A stretch of 64,000 bases of DNA from Halosimplex aquaticum (lineage in GTDB: Archaea > Halobacteriota > Halobacteria > Halobacteriales > Haloarculaceae). The translations under genes were made by a program, and so were the position numbers. The notes under the pieces are model-generated. The model had not been told where the DNA came from. It saw only the letters and a program-made list of their open reading frames with translations, and did no database searches. Positions 15,457 through 24,280 of the stretch are shown here, in pieces. Where the stretch lies: NCBI RefSeq assembly GCF_028747785.1, contig NZ_CP118158.1:1860001-1924000 (forward strand), read 5' to 3'. Each line of letters begins with the position of its first letter. The stretch's first letter is position 1.

Positions 15457-16584
15457 TTACTCGACCACCTCGCCGTCGGCGACGGCGAGACGCTCGCCGT
15501 CGTGGTAGACGACGACCTCGAAGGTCGTCCCGGACGGGACACCGGTCATGTTGAACCCGGCGGTGAACCGCCCGTCTTCGCTCACGGTGGCGGTGGCGCT
15601 CTTGAGGAACGGGTTCGCGCCGCCCTTCGATGCGATCCGGAGAGTCACGTTACTCCCGGCCGGGAGATCCGTCTCGCCGGCGATCTCCTGACCGGCCGCG
15701 GACTCGACGGTCGGCTTGTCGCCGTCGTAGTCGAGGGTCGTGTTGTGGTCCTCCTCGGCGACGCGACTGGACTCCTCGACGGTCCCGGTGCGGTTCGTCG
15801 GAGTCGAGTCGCCGGTGGGTTCCTCGTTGACCCCGCCGACGACGATGCCCTCGGCGGACGCGAGCGTCTCGCCGTCGTGGCGGACGACGGCCTCGAAGGT
15901 CGAGCCGTTTGCGATGCCGACGAGGTCGACCGGCGCGGCGAAGGTGCCGTCCTCGGCGACGGTCGCCGTGTTCTGCACGAGGAACGGCGAGGCGTCGGAC
16001 GTCGAGGTGAGTCGGACGGTCACCTCGGAGCCCGCCGACAGGTTCGTCTCGCCGCGCACGGTCTCGTTTTCGAGCGCCGCGAGCGTGAGGCGGTCGCCCT
16101 CGTACTCCAGCGACGGCACGCCGTCGGAGTCGGGGCCGTCCGTCGGGGTTTCACTCTCGACCGCGGCGATGCGGGCGCTGACGTTCGCGAGTTCGGTGCC
16201 GTTGCCGTAGACCGTGACCCACGCGTCGGCGTCCGCGTCGACCAGCGAGAGGTCGGCGGTCGCCGAGAACGCGCCGTCCTCGCCGACGGTCGCCGTCTCC
16301 GAGACGAGGAACGGGCTGGCGGGCTCGTCGGAGACGACCCGCACCGCCAGCTCCGTCCCGGGCGCGAGGTCGGTCTCGCCGCTGATCGTCTGGTTCGCCG
16401 CGCCCTCCAGCGAGAGGTGCGACCCGTCGTGGTGGATCGTCGTCGCGTTGGCACGGTCGGGCGTCACCGTCGCGTCGGCGGGCCCGTCGCCGCCGAGCGG
16501 GACGCCGCCCGCGGAGACGACGGCGAGGGCGGCCACGAGGACCACCGCGACGATCCCGACGGTACCGTACGTCCGGCGCTTCAC
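15457..16584 (-). CDS. BGTF-like surface protein with three repeat domains
   Basis: 375 residues from a GTG at 16582-16584; a GTG at 16632 would add 16. An N-terminal membrane segment (GIVAVVLVAALAVVSAGG) acts as signal or anchor. Three beta-rich repeats of about 90-100 residues follow, each with the same signature: E-(T/N)-x-x-G-E-T-(D/N)-L, then PFL, ATV-x-EDG-x-F, and HDGE-x-LA or YGNGTELA. Linkers are Thr/Glu-rich. No C-terminal PGF-CTERM is seen. It is most likely cell-surface or S-layer associated; binding partner unknown. Confidence 0.8.
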   Translation of the reverse strand: MKRRTYGTVGIVAVVLVAALAVVSAGGVPLGGDGPADATVTPDRANATTIHHDGSHLSLEGAANQTISGETDLAPGTELAVRVVSDEPASPFLVSETATVGEDGAFSATADLSLVDADADAWVTVYGNGTELANVSARIAAVESETPTDGPDSDGVPSLEYEGDRLTLAALENETVRGETNLSAGSEVTVRLTSTSDASPFLVQNTATVAEDGTFAAPVDLVGIANGSTFEAVVRHDGETLASAEGIVVGGVNEEPTGDSTPTNRTGTVEESSRVAEEDHNTTLDYDGDKPTVESAAGQEIAGETDLPAGSNVTLRIASKGGANPFLKSATATVSEDGRFTAGFNMTGVPSGTTFEVVVYHDGERLAVADGEVVE

Positions 16585-16833
16585 CGGATCACCCCCGCTG
16601 TCCGGCGGGAGGGCTGTCTGCGGACGGACCACGGCGGTCCGCCCGCCTCGATTCTATCGCGGGGTGGGCAATGTGGGCGCATCCCGCTCGGGACTACAGC
16701 CGACTGGTAAGTATCCCCGACGGATGCTTAAACGCGATTTTAAGTAGAATCAGCCGCTGATAGGCCCTTTCGACGGGTGGGAAATTTAGCACGAAAGCGG
16801 CACGACTGCAACGTCGTCAGTTCAACCAGTCCT

Positions 16834-16876
16834 ACCCCTCGTCCAGCAGGTGGTCGGCCAGGATCGGCACGAAGGT
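16834..16876. repeat. 43-bp direct repeat, distal copy
   Basis: A perfect 43-bp copy of the last codons and stop of the ornithine cyclodeaminase gene, 149 bp beyond the genuine copy. Between the copies lie about 106 bp with A/T runs (CCTTTTTCGCC, GGCAAAAAGG) and GCTCGCTTCGCTCGC-type palindromic sequence common in haloarchaeal intergenic DNA. The rest of the 400-bp gap to the surface-protein gene holds no gene. Confidence 0.9.
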
Positions 16877-16981
16877 GCGCGATCCACCTTTTTCGCCTCG
16901 GGCCGCTCGCTTCGCTCGCGACCGCTCGGCCAAAAAGATGGGGCAAAAAGGCGCCTCACTCCGTTCAGCGCGGGAGCCAAC

Positions 16982-18220
16982 TCACCCCTCGTCCAGCAGG
17001 TGGTCGGCCAGGATCGGCACGAAGGTACCGATGTCGGTGACCATCCCGACGGCCTGGTCGCTGCCGCGGTCGAGCAACTGGGTCACCGTCGCGGGGTTGA
17101 TGTCGACGCAGACGGTCCGGGTGGTCGACGGGAGGCAGTTCCCGACCGCCACCGAGTGCAGCAAGGTCGAGAGCATGAGGACCAGATCGGCCTCGTGGGC
17201 CTGCTCGCGGATGGCGTTCTGGGCCTCCATCGAGTCGGTGATCGTGTCCGGGAGCGGGCCGTCGTCGCGGATGGACCCGGCGATGACGAACGGGATGTCG
17301 TTCTCGACGCACTCGTACATGACGCCGGACTCGACGGTGCCGCTCTCGACGGCCTCCTCGATGCCGCCCTCGCGGATGATCTCCGAGATGGTGTAGATGT
17401 GGTGTTTGTGGCCCTTGCGCGGGTGGTCGAGGCTCTCGGTGTCCATGCCCAGCGAGGTGCCGTAGAGGTCGCGTTCGAGGTCGTGGACGGCGAAGCCGTT
17501 GCCGATGGAGAGCATGTCGATGAAGCCCTCGCGGACGAGGCGGGCGAGGTCCTCGCGGGCGCCGGAGTGGATGAGCGCGGGGCCACAGACCGCGAGCACG
17601 TCGCCTCCCTCGCGCTTGGTCTCCTCGATGGCGTCGCCGACCTGGCGGATGGTGGACTCGGAGGGGCGCTCCGAGGAGACGCCGCCCTGCATGAACCCGA
17701 AGGCGCCCTCGCGGTTGCGCGGTCGCTCGGGCGGGCTCACGCGGATGCCCGTCTCGCCGGTGACGATGCGGTCGCCCTCCTCGACGCCGCTGAGGACCTC
17801 CGTGTAGGCGCTGGGGCCGTCCTCGGTGTCCCGCTCTTCGACGATCACGGCGCAGTCCATCTCGATGTTCTCGACCTCGATCCACTCGCCGTCGATGCGG
17901 ACCTCGGTCGGGTGGTTGGTCGTCGAGTAGAAGCCGTACGGGACGACCTTGTCCTTCGGGGCTCGCTGGAGCGTGGCGTCCTTGGGGTCCGAGGGATTCG
18001 CGCCGTTCTGGTGGAGTTCGTGGACGATGGACTGCAGCGTCTCCTCGTCCTCGGCCTCGACCAGCAGTCGGGCGTAGGACTCCTCGTTCTCGTGGCGGCC
18101 GATCCGGAACTCCTCGACGTCGAAGGAGCCTCCGAGGTCCATGATGATGCCGAAGGCGGCGCCCATCATCCCCGAGTCGATGATGTGGCCCTCCAACTCG
18201 ACTTCGCGCGCGGCGGTCAT
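16982..18220 (-). CDS. Ornithine cyclodeaminase / LOR-SDH family protein (TIGR00300 type)
   Basis: A 412-residue protein of the archaeal LOR/SDH (TIGR00300) family. The N-terminal domain begins REVELEGHIIDSGMM, followed by the hallmark MQGGVSSERPSE (about 178-190). A nucleotide-binding C-terminal half includes AVCGPALIHSG, SIGNGFAVHDLE and LLHSVAVGNCLPS (about 360-375). A methanogen member was shown to convert ornithine to proline with loss of ammonia. Thus it may provide proline here. Its 3' end is duplicated downstream (see the 43-bp repeats). The start at 18220 precedes a short intergenic region. Confidence 0.85.
   Translation of the reverse strand: MTAAREVELEGHIIDSGMMGAAFGIIMDLGGSFDVEEFRIGRHENEESYARLLVEAEDEETLQSIVHELHQNGANPSDPKDATLQRAPKDKVVPYGFYSTTNHPTEVRIDGEWIEVENIEMDCAVIVEERDTEDGPSAYTEVLSGVEEGDRIVTGETGIRVSPPERPRNREGAFGFMQGGVSSERPSESTIRQVGDAIEETKREGGDVLAVCGPALIHSGAREDLARLVREGFIDMLSIGNGFAVHDLERDLYGTSLGMDTESLDHPRKGHKHHIYTISEIIREGGIEEAVESGTVESGVMYECVENDIPFVIAGSIRDDGPLPDTITDSMEAQNAIREQAHEADLVLMLSTLLHSVAVGNCLPSTTRTVCVDINPATVTQLLDRGSDQAVGMVTDIGTFVPILADHLLDEG
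16983..17025. repeat. 43-bp direct repeat, in-gene copy
   Basis: The genuine 3' end of the ornithine cyclodeaminase gene (codons for TFVPILADHLLDEG and the stop region), duplicated exactly at 16834-16876. The match ends abruptly on both sides. Confidence 0.9.
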
Positions 18221-18337
18221 GCCCGGAGCATCGACGGCGGCGAGTAAGTCGTTTTGGATGTACCCGGCCCCTCGTCCCGCTCGCCCGTGACCGCATCGAA
18301 CCGCTTACGTCCGTCGGGGCCCAACTCGAAGCGATAG

Positions 18338-18589
18338 ATGGACCGCGGAGACATCGCGCTCGCGCTCGCACTGCTCGTCGGGGTCGCGCTCACGGGCCAG
18401 GTCGCCGGCCTCGTCAGGTCCGCCGGCTTCTCGGCGGCCAGCGGCCTCGTCTGGCCGATCGGCTACGGCAGCATCGTCCTCGCGGCGTGGTACGTCTGGA
18501 TCCGCCCGATCGACCTGCGAGCCCCGACTCCCGGCGACGCCGACCCGTGGGGCGCCGACTCCGAGGAGTCCCCGGAAGCGGACCGGTAG
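18338..18589 (+). CDS. Small two-helix membrane protein
   Basis: 83 residues. Two hydrophobic helices (IALALALLVGVALTGQVAGLV and VWPIGYGSIVLAAWYVWI) are followed by an acidic soluble tail (DADPWGADSEESPEAD). Function unknown. Divergent from the ornithine cyclodeaminase gene and about 110 bp before the metal ATPase. Confidence 0.7.
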   Translation: MDRGDIALALALLVGVALTGQVAGLVRSAGFSAASGLVWPIGYGSIVLAAWYVWIRPIDLRAPTPGDADPWGADSEESPEADR

Positions 18590-18665
18590 CGGCCGCAGTA
18601 TTATTAATTTCTCCCGGATCAGTTAACAAATCGTAACAAGAAAGGGCCGGTTCGTAGCAGCGGAG

Positions 18666-18674
18666 TTAATATAT
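18666..18674 (+). promoter_or_regulatory. TATA box of the metal ATPase gene
   Basis: TTAATATAT is centred 27 nt before the ATG at 18697, ideal for a leaderless transcript. AT-rich sequence further upstream (18600-18640, AGTTAACAAATCGTAAC) could hold a metal-responsive operator; no perfect palindrome was seen. Confidence 0.5.
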
Positions 18675-18696
18675 CTCGATCGCCTACGTCCGCGTA

Positions 18697-21106
18697 ATGA
18701 CAGACGACGGCCCGAAGCAGAGAGGCGATTGTTGCCCTGGCGAGGAGGGGACGGGCCGATGCGCCGGCGGCGGGACCGGAGGTGACGACGCCGCGGTCGA
18801 CGGGTCCGCCGACGCCGCGGGCACCGAAGTCAGGCTCTCGGTCCCGGACATGGACTGCTCGTCCTGCGCCAGCAAGGTCGACAGCGCGCTGGCCGACCGC
18901 GAGGGCGTGGTTGCGACGGACCTGCGGCCGACCGCGGGGACGGCGACGATCACCTACGACGAGTCCCTGACCTCGCGGGCGGACGTCGTCGCGGCGGTCG
19001 AGAGCGCCGGCTACGGCGTCGCCGACGCGGACGGAACCGGTTCCGAGGACGGAACCGCAGGCGGGGAGAGCGTCTGGGAGACCGCGCGGGCCCGGAAGAC
19101 GGCGATCAGCGGTGTCTTCCTCGGGCTCGGCGTGCTCGTCCAGTTCGGCCTGTCGGGACTGAACGGACCCGTGCTGGCGGCCGCTGGCCGGGAGTTGCTC
19201 CTCGCGGACGTGCTGTATCTCGTCGCGGTCCTCGCGGGCGGCCAGGTGATCGTCCGGAACGGCTACTACTCGGCGAAGACCCTGAGCCTGGACATCGACT
19301 TCCTGATGTCGGTGGCGATCGTCAGCGCCGCGGGCATCTCGCTGGTCGTCCCCGAGATGCACTTCTACGTCGAGGCCGCCTCGCTCGCCTTCCTGTTCAA
19401 CGTCGCAGAACTGCTGGAGCGGTATTCGGTCGACCGGGCGCGCAGATCCCTCGAAGAGCTGCTGACGCTCTCGCCGGACGTGGCGACCGTTCGTCGTGAC
19501 GGCGAGCAAGTCGAGGTTCCCGTCGAGGACGTCGCCGTCGGCGAGACCGTCCTCGTCGAGCCCGGCGAGAAGATCCCGATGGACGGCACGGTGACCGAGG
19601 GCGCGAGCGCGGTCAACCAGGCCCCGATCACCGGCGAGAGCGTCCCCGTCGACAAGGAGGTCGGCGACGAGGTGTTCGCGGGGACGATCAACGAGCAGGG
19701 GTTCCTGGCGGTCGAGACGACGGCGCTGGCGGGCGACACCACCATCGACCGCATCGTCGAACTCGTCGAGGACGCCCAGGCCAACAAGACCGAGCGCGAG
19801 CAGTTCGTCGAGCGGTTCGCCGACTACTACACGCCCGTCGTGGTCGCGGCGGCCCTGCTCGCCACGTTCGTCGCACCGGTCGTCTTCGGCGGCGGGTGGG
19901 CGACGTGGTTCGTCCGCGGCATCTCCCTGCTCGTCATCGCCTGCCCCTGCGCGTTCGTCATCTCGACACCCGTGACCGTGGTCTCCGGCGTCACGAGCGC
20001 GGCGAAAAACGGCGTTCTGATCAAGGGCGGCAACCACCTCGAAGCGATGGGCGACGTCGACGCTGTCGCGTTCGACAAGACGGGCACGCTCACTACGGGC
20101 GAACTGTCCGTGACAGACGTGGTCGGCCTCAACGGCAACGACGCGACCGACGTGCTCCAGTGCGCTCGCAGTATCGAGCGCCGGAGCGAACACCCCATCA
20201 GCGACGCCATCGTCGCCCACGCGGACGACCGCGACGTGCCCGACCGCGAGGTGACTGACTTCCAGAGCATCACGGGCAAGGGCGTCCGCGCGGACCTCGA
20301 CGGTCGGACGCACTACGCCGGCAAGCCGGGCCTGTTCGCAGATCTGGGCTTCGACCTCGACCACGTCCACCTGACGACCGACGGCGGAGTCGCGATCGCT
20401 GACGCCGACCCCGTCTGCGAGGGCCGCGACGACTGCGTCGACCTCCACGAGACGATCCCGCGGCTGCAGTCCGAGGGGAAGACTGTCGTGCTCGTCGGCA
20501 CTGAAGACGAGATCGAGGGCCTGATCGCCATCGCCGACGAGATCCGGCCGGAGGCTCGGCGGACGCTCGAGCGACTGCGTGAGCAGGGGATCGACCACCT
20601 CGTCATGCTCACGGGCGACAACGAGGGGAACCGCTCGCGCGGTGGCCGAACAGGTGGGCGTCGACGACTTCGCCGCCGACCTGCTGCCCGACGAGAAGGT
20701 CGCGCGCGTCGAGGAACTGACCGAGGAGTACGAGGACGTGGCGATGGTCGGCGACGGCATCAACGACGCGCCCGCACTTGCGACGGCCACGGTGGGGATC
20801 GCGATGGGCGCCGCCGGCACCGACACCGCGCTCGAAACCGCCGACGTGGCGCTGATGGGCGACGACCTCTCGAAGCTCCCCTACCTGCACAGGCTGGCCC
20901 GCGCCGGCAACGGGATCATCCGGCAGAACGTCTGGGGCAGCCTCCTCGTCAAGGCGGCGCTGGCCGTCGCCATCCCCCTCCCGTTCGTGGCCGTCCCCCT
21001 CTGGTTCGTCGTCCTCGCCGGCGACGTCGGGATGACCACCGCCGTCACCGGCAACGCGATGCGACTCGCGCGCCTGCGACCCGACGCGCCCGACCCGTCG
21101 CAGTGA
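18697..21106 (+). pseudogene. Heavy-metal-translocating P1B-type ATPase, frameshifted
   Basis: Would encode about 802 residues. In frame one: a Cys-rich start (CCPGEEGTGRC), a heavy-metal-associated domain with MDCSSCASK (about 50), the TGES actuator motif, the CPC ion site ACPCAFVIS (about 415) and the phosphorylation site DKTGTLT (about 459). After LTGDNEG the frame breaks at about 20625-20630, where GAGGGGAACC carries one extra base. ATP-hinge [10 protein letters not shown] and the last two membrane helices continue in the next frame to 21106. CPC plus a long Cys/Asp loop (VCEGRDDCVD) suggests Zn/Cd/Pb or Cu export. The shift may be a sequencing error or a true inactivation. Confidence 0.9.
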
Positions 21107-21564
21107 CGGCGGCCCCTGGATATCATCCCTGCGTTATCCTATTCCGTTACGGTAACGTACCTTACGTTTTCGGCTGCATATCGACGTGTTTCACTAGAAT
21201 CGCCATATTATCCACATCAATAACTTCTCTCTCGGGAATTTCGCACCCAGGCTCTCGGTACTAGTCTGAGTCTCGACTGATCGCCTATACGCGAATATAG
21301 TGGATATCACGCCCTCTACACAGTGTACTTGGGTAGTACTCAGCGCATAACGGTCTGCTGTAAATATCAACTCGACATATTAGATGTGGCTGTTACCTAT
21401 AATCGGTCGCGGTTCGGGCCGTTCGCGAGCGGACGCGAGGCGACGTGTCGCCGTGGTTCGATCTACGATGAGACCGGCTACCGGGACGAAACCCGGCCGT
21501 ACCCGAGGATTTCGGGTTGGACGAACGGAAGACCTATCAGCCAGTCCGTGGTAGCAACCGGTAC
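21107..21564. other. AT-rich intergenic region with a palindrome
   Basis: About 460 bp without a convincing gene. At 21145-21157, CGTTAC-G-GTAACG is a perfect palindrome followed by TACCTTACG. The middle part (21170-21400) is clearly AT-richer than the flanks, with several TATA-like stretches, and probably carries the rdfA promoter. No repeat links to other regions were noticed. Confidence 0.5.
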
Positions 21565-22185
21565 ATGACGAATCGACAGGACGAGCGTCCGGACAACAAG
21601 GTCGAGCGGGTCGTGCGCAAGTACGATTTGGGCGACCTGGGCCGGGAGCTGGAGCGACGGTGGACCGGGGAAGGGCGAGAGCGCCAGAGCCTCCGCGACC
21701 TCGCTCACTACTTCAATCGGCGCGTGCTCGAGAGCGCGATGGACGAAGCCGGTGTGGTGACCCTCCAGGGCGAACTGGAGAACATCTACGAGTTGCTCAC
21801 CGACGACGACGTGACCGAGGGCGCGCGGACGCAGGCGCGCAATCGTCTCGAACGCGAGGGCATCGACGTCGACGAACTCAGCAGCGACTTCGTGAGCCAC
21901 TACGCCATCCACACGTACCTGCGGGAGTACCGCGACGCCGAGTACGAGGCAGGCGACGACGAGAACCAGCGCGAGAAGTCGGTCGAGACGATACAACGGC
22001 TCACCAGCCGCCTGAGCGCTGTCACCAGGCGCAACGTGGAGAACCTCCGCTCGACGGACCGCCTCGACATCGGCCCGGTCGACGTCATCGCGGACGTCCA
22101 GGTGGTCTGCCAGGAGTGCGGCCGACAGGAGGACCCCATCGACCTCATCGAACGCGGGGGCTGTCGCTGCCACGTCGACGAGTGA
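21565..22185 (+). CDS. rdfA: Rod-determining factor RdfA
   Basis: A 206-residue protein with the RdfA pattern. VERVVRKYDLGDLGRELERRW is followed by an LRDLAHYFNRRVLE helix-turn-helix-like segment, LLTDDDVTEGARTQARNRLEREGIDVDEL (about 75-105), SHYAIHTYLREY, and a C-terminal zinc-ribbon-like CQECG...GGCRCH. In Haloferax volcanii RdfA is needed for the rod cell shape and is encoded beside an SMC-like protein, as here. The ATG at 21565 gives the family N-terminus; an open frame upstream is not protein-like. Probably a DNA-binding or regulatory protein by fold. Confidence 0.88.
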   Translation: MTNRQDERPDNKVERVVRKYDLGDLGRELERRWTGEGRERQSLRDLAHYFNRRVLESAMDEAGVVTLQGELENIYELLTDDDVTEGARTQARNRLEREGIDVDELSSDFVSHYAIHTYLREYRDAEYEAGDDENQREKSVETIQRLTSRLSAVTRRNVENLRSTDRLDIGPVDVIADVQVVCQECGRQEDPIDLIERGGCRCHVDE

Positions 22186-22304
22186 CCCTTACACTCGTAT
22201 GTGTGTAATCAGTTCCGCCGATCGGGATCGATCGGCACGAGCACCGAGGGAGAACAGTCAGCGAGAGCGACCGTCGCGGACCGTGAGACGAACGTTGCAG
22301 TACA

Positions 22305-22310
22305 TTTATA
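22305..22310 (+). promoter_or_regulatory. TATA box of the SMC-related gene
   Basis: TTTATA is centred about 27 nt before the ATG at 22335, supporting that start and a leaderless transcript separate from rdfA. Confidence 0.5.
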
Positions 22311-22334
22311 GACTGGTAAACGCACTCCGTACGT

Positions 22335-24275
22335 ATGGGAGCGACTGATAGCATGGCGAAGTCTGTAGATGTCTCCGTGGAGAACGTGGGGGGGATCGAC
22401 CGAACGTCGGTCTCGTTCACGTCCGGCGTGACGATCTTGACGGGGCGTAACGCGACCAACCGAACATCGCTGCTGCAGGCCATCATGGCCGGCCTGGGGA
22501 GCGACGACGTCTCACTCAAGGGCGACGCCGACGAGGGCCACGTCGAGATGACCGTCGGCGACGAGACCTACACCCGGACGCTCGAACGACAGAACGGGAC
22601 GGTCGTCACCAGCGGCGACCCGTACCTCGACGACTCGGAGATCGCCGACCTGTTCGTCTTCCTGCTCGAATCGAACGAGGCCCGCCGCGCGGTCGAGCGG
22701 AGCGAGAACCTGCGCGACCTCATCATGCGGCCGGTGGACACGGCCGCCATCGAGGAGGAGATCGAAGAGCTCCAGACCGAGCGCGACGAGATCGAACAGC
22801 GCCTGGACGACCTCCAGTCGCTCCGGCACACCCTGCCGGATCTCGAGGAACGACGAACCGAACTCGAAGCGGAGATCGAGCAGAAGCGCGAGGAACTCGA
22901 GGAGAAGAAAGAGCAGATCGACGAGGCCGACCAGGACGTAGGGACGACCCGCGACCAGAAGGCCGAGCTCGAAGAGGCGCTGGAGGCGTTCCGCGACGCG
23001 CGCTCCGACCTCGAAGACGTGCGCTACAACATCGAGAGCGAGCGCGAGAGCATCAGCGCGCTGGAATCTGAGATCGAGACCGTGGAGACCGAGCTCACGG
23101 ACCTCCCCCAGGAGGTCTCCGGCGACGTCACCGAGGTCGAAGACCACATCGAGCGCCTGCGCGAGCAGCGCCAGGCGCTTGACTCGACCGTCAACGAGCT
23201 CCAGAAGGTCATCCAGTTCAACGAGGAGATGCTCGAGGGCACGAGCTCCGACGTCGTCGCCGCGCTGCGCGGCGGGGACGCCGACCAGGTGACCGACCGA
23301 CTCGTCGACGACCAGGTCGTCTGCTGGACGTGCGGCAGCGAGGTCGACCAGACCGACGTCGAGTCCACGCTGGACCGCATCCGCGACCTCCGCCAGGAGA
23401 AGCTCTCGGAGCGCCAGGACCTGCAGTCCGAGATCGACGACCTCAAGACCGAGAAGGCGACCTACCAGGAACAGAAGCGCCAGCGCTCGCAGCTCGAAGA
23501 CCGGCTCGGTCGCGCCGAGTCCGAACTCGAACAGCGCCGCGAACGGGTGACGGACCTCGAAGACGAACGCGACCATCTCGAAGACCGCATCGACGAACTC
23601 GAGACGGAGGTCGAGCAGCTCCAGGACGAGACCCAGAGCGACCTGCTGGACCTGCACCGCGAGGCGAACGAACTGGAGTTCGAGATCAGCCGCCGGCAGG
23701 ACGACCTCGAGGACGTCTCCGAGGAGATCGAGCACATCGAGTCCGAACTCGACCGCCGCGACGACCTCAAGGAGGAGCGCGAGGCGCTCCAGGACGAGAT
23801 CGAGGACCTGCGGACGCGCATCGACCGGATCGAGATCGAGGCCGTCGAGCAGTTCAACGAGCACATGGAGTCGGTCCTGGAGATGCTCGGCTACGAGAAC
23901 CTCGAGCGGATCTGGATCGAGCGCAAACAACAGCGAGTCAAGGAGGGCCGCCGCCGCGTCGAGAAGTCCGTCTTCGACCTGCACGTCGTCCGCAGCACCG
24001 ACGACGGGACGACCTACGAGGACTCGATCGACCACCTCTCCGAGTCCGAACGCGAGGTCACCGGTCTCATCTTCGCGCTCGCGGGCTACCTCACCCACGA
24101 CGTCTACGAGACCTGTCCGTTCCTCCTGCTCGACTCCATCGAGGCCATCGACTCCGACCGCATCGCCCGCCTCGTCGACTACGTCTCCGAGTACGCCGAG
24201 TACGTCGTCGTCGCCCTGCTCGAAGAGGACGCCCAGGCGCTCGACGACAGCTACCAGCGGGTCACCGAAGTCTGA
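22335..24275 (+). CDS. Archaea-specific SMC-related protein (Sph3-like)
   Basis: 646 residues (640 from a second ATG at 22353). The N-terminal ATPase half carries a degenerate P-loop, LTGRNATNRTSLLQ at about 37-50, in place of GxNGxGKS. Long coiled coils (about 135-310 and 345-510) flank a CxxC zinc hook, VCWTCGSEVDQTDVES near 330. The C-terminal ATPase half has HLSESEREVTGLIFALAGYL (signature-like) and LLLDSIEAIDSDRIARLVDY (Walker B/D-loop). In Haloferax the sph3 neighbour of rdfA influences cell shape. The Walker A lysine position is Arg or Thr here, as commonly read in this subfamily, so ATP hydrolysis is uncertain. Confidence 0.85.
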   Translation: MGATDSMAKSVDVSVENVGGIDRTSVSFTSGVTILTGRNATNRTSLLQAIMAGLGSDDVSLKGDADEGHVEMTVGDETYTRTLERQNGTVVTSGDPYLDDSEIADLFVFLLESNEARRAVERSENLRDLIMRPVDTAAIEEEIEELQTERDEIEQRLDDLQSLRHTLPDLEERRTELEAEIEQKREELEEKKEQIDEADQDVGTTRDQKAELEEALEAFRDARSDLEDVRYNIESERESISALESEIETVETELTDLPQEVSGDVTEVEDHIERLREQRQALDSTVNELQKVIQFNEEMLEGTSSDVVAALRGGDADQVTDRLVDDQVVCWTCGSEVDQTDVESTLDRIRDLRQEKLSERQDLQSEIDDLKTEKATYQEQKRQRSQLEDRLGRAESELEQRRERVTDLEDERDHLEDRIDELETEVEQLQDETQSDLLDLHREANELEFEISRRQDDLEDVSEEIEHIESELDRRDDLKEEREALQDEIEDLRTRIDRIEIEAVEQFNEHMESVLEMLGYENLERIWIERKQQRVKEGRRRVEKSVFDLHVVRSTDDGTTYEDSIDHLSESEREVTGLIFALAGYLTHDVYETCPFLLLDSIEAIDSDRIARLVDYVSEYAEYVVVALLEEDAQALDDSYQRVTEV

Positions 24276-24280
24276 CCGCA

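Noticed and set aside
16775..16837. tRNA-like segment with GGGTGGG/CCTACCC ends and a GCA-like loop
   Set aside because: The outer seven bases pair, but there is no proper D arm or T arm and the anticodon loop would have six bases. Not called as a tRNA; at most a decayed one.
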